Assembly (NCBI RefSeq): GCF_021266465.1
Contig: NZ_CP089848.1
Coordinates: 496,001 to 560,000 of the forward strand
Length of the DNA: 64,000 nucleotides
Source: Paralcaligenes sp. KSB-10
Lineage (GTDB): Bacteria; Pseudomonadota; Gammaproteobacteria; Burkholderiales; Burkholderiaceae_B
Direction of reading: 5' to 3'
The position numbers and the translations under genes were made by a program. This document shows positions 18,195-26,735 of this stretch, piece by piece (position 1 is the first letter of the stretch; the number at the start of each line of letters is the position of its first letter). The notes below the pieces were generated by a model. That model saw only the letters and a list, made by a program, of their open reading frames with translations, was not told the origin of the DNA and made no database searches.

Positions 18195-18950
18195 ATGATG
18201 CTCTGGGCCCACGCAGGGCCTTCAATACTGGCGGCATTCCTCGCTTCGCTGGTCGAGTTCGTCGAGGCCCTGACTATTGTGCTTGCGGTAGGCACAGTGC
18301 GCGGCTGGCGATCCGCCCTGGCGGGCGTCGCCGGTGGCGCGGTCTTGCTTGCGGTTATGATTCTTGTCTTTGGCCCTCTGCTGGGACGCATGCCTATAGG
18401 GCTGCTGCGGCTGGCCATAGGGATGTTGCTGCTGCTCTTCGGCATGCGCTGGTTGCGCAAGGCCATATTGCGGGCAGCCGGCGTTGTCAGGCTGCATGAT
18501 GAGCAGGCGGCCTTCGAATCCGAAACCGCGGCATTGCAAGCCTCCGGGGTAAACATCAAAGGCAGGCTCGACCCACTGGCTGTGGCGACCGCCTTCAAGG
18601 CCGTGCTGCTTGAAGGTGTTGAAGTGGTTTTTATTGTCATTGCCGTGGGCGCCGCCGGCAATATGCTCATACCCGCCAGTGCGGGTGCGGCCTTGGCCGG
18701 TCTGCTTGTCATCGGGCTGGGCGTAATGCTGAAAAAGCCGCTGGCCCGTATTCCCGAAAACACACTCAAATTCGCGGTTGGCATATTGATATCGGCCTTC
18801 GGGATTTTCTGGGTAGGCGAAGGGTTGGGCCTGGCATGGCCGGGCGCAGATCTGGCGATTCTATTGCTGGTGCTTGTGCTGCTTGTCGTATCGCTGTTTG
18901 CCGTCAGTTTGGCCCGCAAGCGGTTTCAATCCATCGGTGGCGCGCAATGA
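18195..18950 (+). CDS. COG4280-like membrane protein with two ExxE motifs
   Basis: A 251-residue polytopic membrane protein with about seven helices. Two similar segments, EFVEALTIVLAVG (Glu21, Glu24) and EGVEVVFIVIAVG (Glu140, Glu143), form an internal repeat with membrane ExxE pairs. These resemble the REGLE motif of FTR1-type iron permeases but lack the arginine. A cation transport role is a reasonable guess, not shown. A GGAGG Shine-Dalgarno precedes the start. It overlaps the next small gene by 4 bp. Confidence 0.75.
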   Translation: MMLWAHAGPSILAAFLASLVEFVEALTIVLAVGTVRGWRSALAGVAGGAVLLAVMILVFGPLLGRMPIGLLRLAIGMLLLLFGMRWLRKAILRAAGVVRLHDEQAAFESETAALQASGVNIKGRLDPLAVATAFKAVLLEGVEVVFIVIAVGAAGNMLIPASAGAALAGLLVIGLGVMLKKPLARIPENTLKFAVGILISAFGIFWVGEGLGLAWPGADLAILLLVLVLLVVSLFAVSLARKRFQSIGGAQ

Positions 18951-19159
18951 AAGGAATCATCGAGTTCATGCGCAAAGTAGGGCGCCTGTTTGTGGACGAC
19001 GGCAGTCTGGCAATTGCGCTCATTGCGTGGTGCGTGGCGGCCGGATTGGTATTGCGGGTTTTCGCTGCACAAAGCCCGTGGAGCGCGCCGCTATTTTTCC
19101 TGGGGTGCCTGGTGATCCTGCTGAGCAACATCATGCAGACGGTCAAGCGGCATAAATAA
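18947..19159 (+). CDS. Small two-helix membrane protein, partner of the COG4280-like protein
   Basis: A 70-residue protein with two predicted membrane helices (about residues 18-37 and 45-62) and a basic C-terminus (KRHK). I do not recognise a family. Its start overlaps the upstream stop (ATGA), which suggests translational coupling and a joint function. A longer in-frame ORF from 18836 lies inside the upstream gene and is unlikely to be the true start. Confidence 0.65.
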   Translation: MKGIIEFMRKVGRLFVDDGSLAIALIAWCVAAGLVLRVFAAQSPWSAPLFFLGCLVILLSNIMQTVKRHK

Positions 19160-19228
19160 GGCAGGCATGAAAGGCATCGCCTGGCCTGGGCCGCTTCGCG
19201 GCGCGCTTGCAGCCCAAGCACCGTATTT

Positions 19229-19552
19229 TCAGTCAGGTTCCCCAATAAATCCAAATTCGACCGGTACTTTGGAATAGAAAAGACGTAGTTCGGGCGTGTC
19301 TCTGAGGTGCTTCAGAAATGCATCGCATTCGGCCTGCGACACCACCATGGTGATCTCGATAGGCTGATCCGCCAAATCAAAAAAACGCGCCGAATGAAGG
19401 CGCCGTCCGCTGCCTATGCCTTCTTGCGCAGCAAACATTGTGGCACCGCGAATCTGCATGGATTGAGCCAGGTTCAGCAGCCACTGATGAAGCGGCATAT
19501 TTTTATAAGTGCGATCCTGCTGCATGAAAAAGCTCAACTGATAGCCTGTCAT
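19229..19552 (-). CDS. DUF190 (PII-like) protein linked to CrcB
   Basis: A 107-residue DUF190 protein; the family has a PII-like trimeric fold. The start is set at 19552 (MTGYQLSFF), 16 bp after the crcB stop; the longer frame would overlap crcB. DUF190 genes are often found directly beside crcB fluoride channel genes, as here, and probably modulate or accompany fluoride export. The ligand is unknown. Confidence 0.85.
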   Translation of the reverse strand: MTGYQLSFFMQQDRTYKNMPLHQWLLNLAQSMQIRGATMFAAQEGIGSGRRLHSARFFDLADQPIEITMVVSQAECDAFLKHLRDTPELRLFYSKVPVEFGFIGEPD

Positions 19553-19568
19553 GGTACCGACTCCTTGT

Positions 19569-19952
19569 TCAGCTATGGGACAAGTATTGCACAATGACGA
19601 TGCCAAGCAAGGTCAGCCCGATAGAACCGACAACATGCAAACCGATCTCAAGCGCGGCGCTGGCAATCTCCCGACTCTGTATCAGGCTGCCAACCTCGAG
19701 CGAAAATGTGGAGAATGTGGTCAGCCCTCCCATGAATCCCGTGATTACCGCCAATCGCCATTCTGGGGACAAGCCGCTGTGGTTTCTGAAAAACTCGCTG
19801 GCAACCCCTATAAGCAAGCCGCCTATAAGATTGGCCGCCAGGGTGCCCAGCGGTATCGTGGGCCAGAACGAGTTCAAGCTCAGTCCCAGAATCCAACGCA
19901 GCAGTGCACCCAGCGCCGCACCAATCGAGATCGCGAAAATTGCAGTTCCCAT
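19569..19952 (-). CDS. crcB: Fluoride channel CrcB (Fluc)
   Basis: A 127-residue four-helix membrane protein of the Fluc family, which works as an antiparallel dimeric fluoride channel. Characteristic segments are [20 protein letters not shown] with the conserved Asn, and [13 protein letters not shown], which holds the sodium site and phenylalanine track. The start at 19952 (MGTAIF) matches the family. A fluoride riboswitch lies about 200 bp upstream on the same strand, so expression is probably induced by fluoride. Confidence 0.93.
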   Translation of the reverse strand: MGTAIFAISIGAALGALLRWILGLSLNSFWPTIPLGTLAANLIGGLLIGVASEFFRNHSGLSPEWRLAVITGFMGGLTTFSTFSLEVGSLIQSREIASAALEIGLHVVGSIGLTLLGIVIVQYLSHS

Positions 19953-19957
19953 GATGT

Positions 19958-20074
19958 TCAATCCGTACGGGAGTCGGTGCAATTTGAGCAAACAGGCATG
20001 CCCGGTTGGGGCGCGACAGGGAAAGAGGGAAGTACACGAGTCGGTACGGCGGGGGTAAGCAGCCAGGTTTTCAT
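19958..20074 (-). CDS. Possible 38-residue leader ORF between fluoride riboswitch and crcB
   Basis: An ORF with an AAGGA Shine-Dalgarno ends 5 bp before the crcB start. The product begins [14 protein letters not shown], is proline-rich and ends with a CSNC motif. It resembles no family I know. Its position suggests a leader or translational coupler, but it may be chance. It is too short for firm support. Confidence 0.35.
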   Translation of the reverse strand: MKTWLLTPAVPTRVLPSFPVAPQPGMPVCSNCTDSRTD

Positions 20075-20157
20075 GGGGCGAGATCCTTGTAATGAATATG
20101 TGATCCTGGCCGATAAAATCGCTGCTTGCACGCGGGCCCGCAGCTCCTGACCCAGGA

Positions 20158-20216
20158 ACCTGCAGGCATCATCATCCGGCGCGTGCCGACGGTTAACGGA
20201 GGAATGCCATCTCCGC
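20158..20216 (-). promoter_or_regulatory. Fluoride riboswitch (crcB motif)
   Basis: Read on the minus strand, the segment begins GGAGATGGCATTCCTCC, continues with the conserved AACCG, a small GC hairpin, and ends with GATGATGCCTG. The order GAUGG.AUxCC, AACCG and UGAUGCC is the crcB-motif aptamer; GGCAT and ATGCC can form the pseudoknot. It is upstream of crcB in the correct orientation. A GC-rich palindrome (GCGGGCCCGC) about 30 bases downstream could be part of the expression platform. Confidence 0.9.
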
Positions 20217-20565
20217 GCAAAGTGTAGCAAGCGCTGCTACGGCACGCAATCAAATCGCATGATCCGGCATATCTGCCGGCATTTTTACATCGCACTTTGA
20301 GCACGCGGTGCGTTGCACCGTGGCCCATGCATTATGAGTCCATATTATGGATTGGTAACTACCCCTAATATCCTTGATTCTTCTTGTTGCAGGAAACATA
20401 TTCATTTATCATAAGCCATGAATCTGTAGTTCGATCCATTATATGGACCTTATTGCAGAAATGCTCCTCGGCTGCCCCACAAGGACTTCATGCCGAGGAA
20501 CACATCATCCGGGATTTAAGTTGCAATACGCCACGAGCCATTGCCGCTTTTTAAAGGTTTTCGCC

Positions 20566-21066
20566 ATGAGCAGCAGAGTCTTGTCTGTCGACGATTGGGA
20601 TGTCGACCATTTTCAATTATCCATAAACGCCGGCGAAAGCATCTGGAATGGCGTGCACCAGGCGCTGGACAAGGCTGCAATCAGGTTTGCCCAACTTGAA
20701 TTTGCGCCCGGCATGCTGGACTTGGCCGTCTACCATACCGCGCCTCCCGAAACTACCGGCAAGACCTTGGTAAAGTACGGCACGGGGATCAACATAGGCA
20801 AGGCTTTGCTTTTTTCGGCCAATGCGATCTACGGCCTTGGGAAGAACGAAACCCCTTTATTGCATTGCCACGGTTTTCTGATTGATGCGGACAACCGGAT
20901 GCACGGCGGCCATTTAAGCGTGATGGATTGCATGGCCGGCGGCGCAGGGCTGACCATACAGGTAACATCCACGCCCAATACCGGTTTCGCCGTCGAATTG
21001 GACCGCACATCGAATATGCACGTATTCCACCCCGTCAAATACGAGAGGCCAAGCCATGGAGTCTAG
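20566..21066 (+). CDS. DUF296/PPC-domain protein, first of an overlapping pair
   Basis: A 166-residue protein with the PPC/DUF296 fold seen in plant AT-hook proteins and many standalone bacterial proteins. Recognisable are the conserved HCHGFLIDADNRMHGGHL, which carries histidines that can bind metal in related structures, and the C-terminal strand. The ATG at 20566 (MSSRVL) is the best start; upstream codons in this frame lack family similarity. It overlaps the next DUF296 gene by 11 bp. No biochemical role is established. Confidence 0.75.
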   Translation: MSSRVLSVDDWDVDHFQLSINAGESIWNGVHQALDKAAIRFAQLEFAPGMLDLAVYHTAPPETTGKTLVKYGTGINIGKALLFSANAIYGLGKNETPLLHCHGFLIDADNRMHGGHLSVMDCMAGGAGLTIQVTSTPNTGFAVELDRTSNMHVFHPVKYERPSHGV

Positions 21067-21451
21067 GCTAGTCAGCGGCAAGTTCGGCCGCATTTTTTCC
21101 GCCCGCTTGCTTTGCAATGACGATCTGGTCGAAAGCGTTGAGGAACTGTGTGCCAGAAACCAGGTCGAGAATGCTGTGGTCAAGGGCGGCCTGGGCAGCC
21201 TGTTCCGCGCCCGGCTGGAACAGTCGGCTGGAGATACCTCCAAGACTGTCGATGTGGAGGGCTATGCGGTAGAGTTGCTGTCCCTTTCCGGGAATGTGTC
21301 GGTCGATGCAAGGTCCGGGCATGCCGCGGCGAATTTATTCGGCATAGTCGCCGATAACCAGGGTACTGTTTTTGCAGGCAAGTTCGTGCGGGGCTCATCG
21401 CCAACCTGCATTACCATTGAAATGACGGTGCAGGAGTGGTTGCCCGATTGA
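21056..21451 (+). CDS. DUF296/PPC-domain protein, second of an overlapping pair
   Basis: A 131-residue PPC-domain protein. It begins in the last codons of the preceding DUF296 gene in a different frame. The family features are RIFSARLLCNDDLVESVEELC, the GGLGSLFRA turn and the VDARSGHAAANLFG strand. Two adjacent PPC proteins suggest a hetero-oligomer. Unlike the first copy it lacks the H-C-H cluster, keeping only one histidine in SGHAA. Confidence 0.72.
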   Translation: MESRLVSGKFGRIFSARLLCNDDLVESVEELCARNQVENAVVKGGLGSLFRARLEQSAGDTSKTVDVEGYAVELLSLSGNVSVDARSGHAAANLFGIVADNQGTVFAGKFVRGSSPTCITIEMTVQEWLPD

Positions 21452-21487
21452 TGCCTGCAGTCTGTAACCGTATGGCCGTATGGCGAC

Positions 21488-22675
21488 TCATGAAATGCAG
21501 GCCGGACACGCGCCAGTGGCTCGCACCTGGCTACGATGTGAAAGCCAGAGAGCGGCCAGGGCGGCCAGCATGAAAATCGCCGTTACCAGAGGCAGCGGAG
21601 CTACGCCAAACACCGAATAGATTCGGCCTGAAGCATAGGACCCGGCCGACATGCCGATATATATGGCAGACGAATTCATGGCCAGCACCAAGCCTCGCGA
21701 CTCCGGCGCAAGTCCGATCAGGCGGCGCTGCTGGGAAGGCATGAACAGGTCATTTCCAATAGCCCACAAGGCAATCAGTGCGATCGCAATCGACAGGCTG
21801 GCCGGAGCTGCGAACAATCCGATGAAGGCAAGGCCCAATATGCCCAGCGCAATGGCCACCGAACGTTCCGCAGGCCACACATCGCCAATGCGTTTCGCGA
21901 TCGTGTTGCCGGCCAGCCCTGCCAGGCCCAACATGAACAATGCGAACGACACTTGTCCGACAGTTGCATGAAAGCGCTCATGCAACATGGGAGAAATCAT
22001 GGTGTAGGTAACGAACATGCCAGCCATTTCCAGCGCCATGACGGCTATCCCGAACGCAATCGATTTTTCTTTGGCCACGCTCAGGAATTTGCTCAAGGTC
22101 ATCGGTGCGCTTTCGTCCCTGTCCCGGACGAATCCAGCCGATAGTGCGCAGGCAAGCAAGCCAAAACAAGCTACGCCGAGCATCATCGGTCTCCATCCCA
22201 AATGAACGGCCAGCCATGCCGACAAAGGCACCCCCAGCACAGATGCCATGGTCATGCCGCTGAACACGGTTGCCAGCGCTCGCCCCTGTTGTTCTCGCGG
22301 GACAATGCTCGCTCCAATTACCGAGGCAACAGGCCCCACCGCGGAAGCTCCGAGTGCGGCCACAACTCGTGTGGCAATGAAGCCGGCGTTCGAGGGCGCG
22401 AGCGCGGAAAGCAGGGTGCCCAGTGCCATCATGCCCAGGCCGCGCAGCAGCAGTGTGCGGCGCGGCACGTGCGCCAGAAATATTTGCACCGCGGGCGCGG
22501 CGATTGCAAATGTTATGGCGAATGCGGCCACGGCATTCGCGATATCGGCCCGGCTTGCCGCCAGGCCTTGCGCAATGGTGGGCAACGCACCCACGACAGC
22601 CAGCCCGGCTACACCCATGGCAAAGTAGGCCAGACTCAGGACAAGCAAGGAAAAAAAAGTGGATGACTGTCGCAT
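21488..22675 (-). CDS. MFS transporter (12-TM, DHA1-like)
   Basis: A 395-residue, 12-helix major facilitator protein. Motif A-like (VPRRTLLLRGLGMMALG) and motif C-like glycine segments (MTMASVLGVPLSAWL) place it with the DHA1 drug-efflux or sugar-efflux subfamily. The minus-strand start at 22675 has GGAAA as a weak Shine-Dalgarno. It is divergent from a LysR gene at 22771, its likely regulator. The substrate is not known. Confidence 0.87.
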   Translation of the reverse strand: MRQSSTFFSLLVLSLAYFAMGVAGLAVVGALPTIAQGLAASRADIANAVAAFAITFAIAAPAVQIFLAHVPRRTLLLRGLGMMALGTLLSALAPSNAGFIATRVVAALGASAVGPVASVIGASIVPREQQGRALATVFSGMTMASVLGVPLSAWLAVHLGWRPMMLGVACFGLLACALSAGFVRDRDESAPMTLSKFLSVAKEKSIAFGIAVMALEMAGMFVTYTMISPMLHERFHATVGQVSFALFMLGLAGLAGNTIAKRIGDVWPAERSVAIALGILGLAFIGLFAAPASLSIAIALIALWAIGNDLFMPSQQRRLIGLAPESRGLVLAMNSSAIYIGMSAGSYASGRIYSVFGVAPLPLVTAIFMLAALAALWLSHRSQVRATGACPACIS

Positions 22676-22770
22676 GAAGAATTTCCGTCGATATTTTCAA
22701 ACCCATGGATGGCAGTCTACGAAGTCCTGACCTAAAATTGAAATAAATTACAAAGATATAAGGTATAAAT

Positions 22771-23736
22771 ATGATAAATATGTCAGGAGTGGATCTTAAT
22801 TTACTGATTTCGCTCGATACCTTGCTGGAAGAGCTGAACGTAACCAAGGCGGCCGTTCGCCTGGAAATAAGCCAGCCAGCCCTTTCGGCACAATTGCAAC
22901 GATTGCGCAAAATGTTTGGCAATCCCTTGCTGCTGCCTTCGGAAACCGGCCGAGGCATGATTCCCACCGCACGCGCGCTGGAGATGCAAGCCGAGCTGCG
23001 CGAGCTGCTCAAGGGATTGCAGACGCTTGTCAGACGGGAACCTGCATTTGATCCGGCCACGGCACAACGAACCTTTGCCATAGCGACATCTGACAACGCG
23101 GTCCTGAGTCTGGGTTTGCCGCTGATTGCACGGGTGGCTGCCCAAGCAGGGCCCGGCGTTCAATTGACGCTGCGTAATGTCGTTTCCAGCCGGATTGCGG
23201 CCGAATTGAGCGACGGCACTGTCGACCTGCTGATTGGCTCTGAACGTGCTGTCCCGGACACAATGCGCGGCAGGCCCTTGTTGCCTGACGGTTTCGTCAT
23301 GGCACAGCGCAAGCGCCATCCTCGCGGACCAGACCCTCTGGACATGGATATCTATTGCGCGCTGGATCACGCCCTGGTCTCAACCAGCGGCGGCAGCCTG
23401 CATGGTTATCTGGATGAGCAACTGGCCAGGCTCGGGCGTCGTAGAAAGGTCCTATTGTCCGTGCAGCACTTCACCCTGATGCCAGCGATTCTGCTCGCTA
23501 CCGATTACGTGTGCACTTTACCGCGCCAGTTGGCCGCGCGCTTCAGCGATCAACTGGATCTGTTCGAATTGCCATTCGAAGTGCAAGGGTTCACTTTGTC
23601 GGCGGCCTGGCATCCCAGGAATCACGTTGATCCGGCCAGCTTGTGGCTGCGAGGGCAGTTGCTTGAGGTAGCAGAAGAAGCGATCGAAACAGGAAAAAGA
23701 GCCGCAATAGGCATTCCCGCAAAGCGGCTGGCATGA
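22771..23736 (+). CDS. LysR-family transcriptional regulator
   Basis: A 321-residue LysR regulator of the NodD/PcaQ-like sub-branch (VDLNLLISLDTLLEELNVTKAA). The helix-turn-helix is at about residues 25-45 (EISQPALSAQLQRLRKMF). It is transcribed away from the MFS gene with 95 bp between, an AT-rich region that must contain both promoters and the operator. It probably controls the exporter. Confidence 0.86.
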   Translation: MINMSGVDLNLLISLDTLLEELNVTKAAVRLEISQPALSAQLQRLRKMFGNPLLLPSETGRGMIPTARALEMQAELRELLKGLQTLVRREPAFDPATAQRTFAIATSDNAVLSLGLPLIARVAAQAGPGVQLTLRNVVSSRIAAELSDGTVDLLIGSERAVPDTMRGRPLLPDGFVMAQRKRHPRGPDPLDMDIYCALDHALVSTSGGSLHGYLDEQLARLGRRRKVLLSVQHFTLMPAILLATDYVCTLPRQLAARFSDQLDLFELPFEVQGFTLSAAWHPRNHVDPASLWLRGQLLEVAEEAIETGKRAAIGIPAKRLA

Positions 23737-23856
23737 ACGGCAAATATGCGGATTGACCCCATATCCGTCCTTTAGGATTACACTCGAAAAACACCTAGTG
23801 TCTGAAACCGGGGCTTTCAGGGCCATCGGAAATTATCGACTGCCGGAACACACATC

Positions 23857-24447
23857 ATGAAGCTTAGTCGTATCCTTGCGGCGCTATTGCTGTCCGCTAT
23901 TTCGGTTTCCTCGTTTGCGCAGTCCGCGCGAGTACGCGGAGAAATCGAAAAACTCGATAATTCCATCCTGACCATAAAAACCAAGGATGCAACCGTTTTT
24001 CATATCAAGCTCGAGGACACCGCCAAGGTCACAGCCATGGCGGCCGCCAGCTTGGCGGACATCAGCACCGGAAAATTTGTCGGCACAGCCGCCCGCCCAG
24101 GGTCCAATGGCCAATTGGTGGCGCTTGAAGTGCATATTTTCCCCGAGAGCATGCGCGGGACCGGCGAGGGCCATCGCCCCATGGATAATGAAAACACCAT
24201 GACCAACGCAACCGTGGAAAACGTGGTGACTGCTGTGCATGGCCGTATATTGACTCTGCATTACAAAGGTGGAGAGCAACAGGTTCAAATACCGGATGGC
24301 GTACCGATTGTAATGTTGTCCCCAAGCGATCGCAGCGCACTCACGCCAGGGGAACACGTATCGATCCGCGCAACAAAACAAGCGGATGGCTCTATCAGTA
24401 CGGCACGAGTCACGGTCGGATTGAACGGCCTAGTGCCGCCTTTATGA
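23857..24447 (+). CDS. Secreted protein, DUF5666-like beta domain repeats
   Basis: A 196-residue protein with a clear signal peptide (residues 1-22, SSFAQ). The mature part contains two similar beta-rich modules (RVRGEIEKLDNSILTIKT near 25 and ATVENVVTAVHGRILTLHY near 122) that resemble DUF5666. It is probably periplasmic. Such proteins are sometimes misnamed metal transporter components. The function is not known. Confidence 0.68.
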   Translation: MKLSRILAALLLSAISVSSFAQSARVRGEIEKLDNSILTIKTKDATVFHIKLEDTAKVTAMAAASLADISTGKFVGTAARPGSNGQLVALEVHIFPESMRGTGEGHRPMDNENTMTNATVENVVTAVHGRILTLHYKGGEQQVQIPDGVPIVMLSPSDRSALTPGEHVSIRATKQADGSISTARVTVGLNGLVPPL

Positions 24448-24525
24448 CTGGATAGGCCTGACTGATACGTGCTGCGTACACAAATCACCGGAAATTTTCC
24501 TTTTCAACACAAAAGTGAGCCCTCC

Positions 24526-25605
24526 ATGCCCGCAAGTTTGGCAATGCGCTTTCTCTTTACGGTTTTTATCGCTCTTGGAGCATTGAATTGCAATGCCGAG
24601 CCCAAAAAAACAGTATCGGGCCAGAAGGCGCCCGTCAAGGAAATCGCCAACCAGCACCTCGTCGTTACCACGCAGGACGGAACTGGAATCTTGCCGCTTT
24701 ATGCCAGCCGCAAGATTGACGTTGCGGCGCCCGATATAAAAAGAGTGCTGATCATTGTTCACGGTACGCTGCGAAACGCGGATACTTACTTTGCCAGTGG
24801 CCAGGAGACTGTGCAGGACGCCGGAAAGAAAGGCGCAGGCACTATGGTAGTTGCGCCGCAGTTCCTGGCTCTCCAGGATCTGCGTGCATTCAAGCTTCCA
24901 CCCGACACGCTGGCATGGAGTTCCGGGGGTTGGAAAGGCGGTGAACCGGCACGCGTTCCGGCTCCGATCAGTTCTTTTTCTGCATTGGATGCGCTGCTCG
25001 GGCATTTTGCCGATCGCACGCTATATCCGGCCCTGACGCAGCTTGTTGTGGTGGGGCATTCGGCCGGCGCTCAGGTTGTTCAACGTTATGCGGTAGCAGG
25101 CCGGGGCGAAGCAATCCCGCGCAAGGCGGGCATTGACGTTCGCTACATCGTGGCAAATCCATCAAGCTATTTGTATTTCAGCAACGACAGGCCTGCGCCG
25201 CAGGGTTCGTTCCAGCCCGCCGATATCGCATCGTGTCCCAAGGCCATCGAATGGAAATATGGGCTGAAAGACGCTCCCCCTTATGTTGCAAAACAGAACG
25301 AAGCCGGACTCGAGGCCCGTTATGCCATGCGCGAGGTTGTGTATTTGCTGGGTACGGCCGACACCAATCCGTACACCCATTTTATCGACCGCTCGTGCGC
25401 GGGAATGGCCCAGGGCCCATATCGATTGGCTCGAGGGCTGGCCTATTTCAGCTACATGCAACACCGCCATCCATCCCATCTGAAGCAATCCCTCGTTGAA
25501 GTGCCCGGGGTGGGGCATGACGCCCGGCGCATGTTTACTTCTGCGTGCGGGCAAGCCGTTCTGTTTGGCGAATCGATCCCGGCAAGCTGTCCACGCAAGC
25601 CGTGA
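24526..25605 (+). CDS. Exported alpha/beta hydrolase-like protein
   Basis: A 359-residue protein with a signal peptide (MRFLFTVFIALGALNCNA). The core has the hydrolase oxyanion start (LIIVHGTLRNADTYF), the nucleophile elbow GHSAG with Ser in VVVGHSAGAQVV, and a C-terminal histidine in PGVGHDA. It is likely a periplasmic esterase or lipase-like enzyme. The start at 24526 gives the best signal peptide; an ATG 18 bases later also fits. The substrate is unknown. Confidence 0.75.
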   Translation: MPASLAMRFLFTVFIALGALNCNAEPKKTVSGQKAPVKEIANQHLVVTTQDGTGILPLYASRKIDVAAPDIKRVLIIVHGTLRNADTYFASGQETVQDAGKKGAGTMVVAPQFLALQDLRAFKLPPDTLAWSSGGWKGGEPARVPAPISSFSALDALLGHFADRTLYPALTQLVVVGHSAGAQVVQRYAVAGRGEAIPRKAGIDVRYIVANPSSYLYFSNDRPAPQGSFQPADIASCPKAIEWKYGLKDAPPYVAKQNEAGLEARYAMREVVYLLGTADTNPYTHFIDRSCAGMAQGPYRLARGLAYFSYMQHRHPSHLKQSLVEVPGVGHDARRMFTSACGQAVLFGESIPASCPRKP

Positions 25606-25632
25606 TGGCTTAATGCAGTACTATCGCTGCCT

Positions 25633-26055
25633 ATGCTCCATGTACATGCCAATCTTTTCCTCGACGAACGCGAAATCGAATTCACCATGATTCGCGCCCA
25701 AGGCGCGGGCGGCCAGAATGTGAACAAGGTATCCAGCGCCATTCACCTGCGTTTCGATATTTCCCAATCGACCTTGCCTGAAGAGTGCAAGGCCGCCTTG
25801 CATGCGTTGGGTGATCGCCGCGTATCGAAGGACGGGATCATTGTGATCAAGGCGCAATCTTTTCGCAGCCAGGAAAAGAATCGCGCCGATGCCATCGAGC
25901 GGCTATTGACCTTAATTCGCGCCGCCGTGCACCAGCCCACGTTGCGCAAACCGACCCGCCCGACGCGCGCATCGCAACGCCGGCGGGTTTTGCGCAAAAC
26001 CCTGCATGGCGAAGTCAAACGCTTGCGCGCCAAAATAGACGACCCCCACGGCTGA
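25633..26055 (+). CDS. arfB: Alternative ribosome-rescue factor ArfB (peptidyl-tRNA hydrolase)
   Basis: A 140-residue class I release-factor-like protein without a codon-recognition domain. The catalytic GGQ motif lies in RAQGAGGQNVNKVSSAI. A basic C-terminal tail (KPTRPTRASQRRRVLRKTLHGEVKR), rich in Arg/Lys, enters the mRNA channel of stalled ribosomes. It rescues non-stop ribosomes by hydrolysing peptidyl-tRNA. Size and architecture match E. coli YaeJ. Confidence 0.93.
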   Translation: MLHVHANLFLDEREIEFTMIRAQGAGGQNVNKVSSAIHLRFDISQSTLPEECKAALHALGDRRVSKDGIIVIKAQSFRSQEKNRADAIERLLTLIRAAVHQPTLRKPTRPTRASQRRRVLRKTLHGEVKRLRAKIDDPHG

Positions 26056-26129
26056 GCAGGCCAGTCGGCTAAAAAGGCCGAAAATCGCCATACTGATACG
26101 GCCGGTCGCGAACCGCCGCAAGGGATCAA

Positions 26130-26693
26130 ATGAATAAAGTTGAAAACGATGCATCGATTTTGGCGGCGACACAGCATTGGCTTGTTCGCGCCGTTATCGG
26201 GCTCAATTTATGTCCATTTGCCAAAAGCGTCTATATAAAAAAGCAGATCCGGTACGTGATTGATCGCTCGATATCCGATCAAGACGTTTTGGCGGCGCTC
26301 GAGGCCGAAATGATTTATTTGGCTGATGCCGATCCGGCCCAGGTCGATACAAGCCTGTTGATCGTGCCCGATATCTTGAGCGACTTTCTTGACTACAACA
26401 ATTTTTTGAATCGAGCCCAGCGCTTGCTCAAGCGTATGCGTTTGACCGGAGTATTGCAGATTGCAAGCTTTCATCCGCGCTATCAGTTCGCCGACAGGGG
26501 TACCGACGACATTGAAAACTACACTAACCGGGCTCCATATCCGATTTTTCAGTTGCTGCGCGAAGCCAGTATTGAGCGTGCGCTGGCAGGGTTTTCCGAT
26601 ACGAGCACAATCTACGAACGCAACCAGGAAACGCTCCGTCGCCTCGGCCACGATGGCTGGCACAATTGGCTGAATAAGCCCGCCGATGACTAA
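26130..26693 (+). CDS. DUF1415 family protein
   Basis: A 187-residue protein of the DUF1415 family. Signature segments are GLNLCPFAK near residue 30 and QIASFHPRYQFADR near 110, with conserved Cys and His. It is widespread in proteobacteria without a known function. It is cytoplasmic by its composition. It lies 74 bp after arfB in the same direction. Confidence 0.85.
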   Translation: MNKVENDASILAATQHWLVRAVIGLNLCPFAKSVYIKKQIRYVIDRSISDQDVLAALEAEMIYLADADPAQVDTSLLIVPDILSDFLDYNNFLNRAQRLLKRMRLTGVLQIASFHPRYQFADRGTDDIENYTNRAPYPIFQLLREASIERALAGFSDTSTIYERNQETLRRLGHDGWHNWLNKPADD

Positions 26694-26735
26694 CTGCATT
26701 GAATTGGATTATGCACACAGCGGTCGCCGGCCGGG

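Noticed and set aside
17522-18919. 465-residue minus-strand ORF across the hydroxyacid oxidase and COG4280 genes
   Set aside because: It lies antisense to two genes with clear family motifs, is rich in Ser/Thr/Pro/Arg without any recognised domain, and is a typical high-GC shadow frame.
20443-20565. N-terminal extension of the first DUF296 gene from 20443
   Set aside because: The extra 41 residues show no family resemblance and the ATG at 20566 gives the expected domain start.
21978-23096. 372-residue minus-strand ORF spanning the MFS-LysR divergent region
   Set aside because: It would cover both a LysR and an MFS gene that have clear family features and a divergent promoter.
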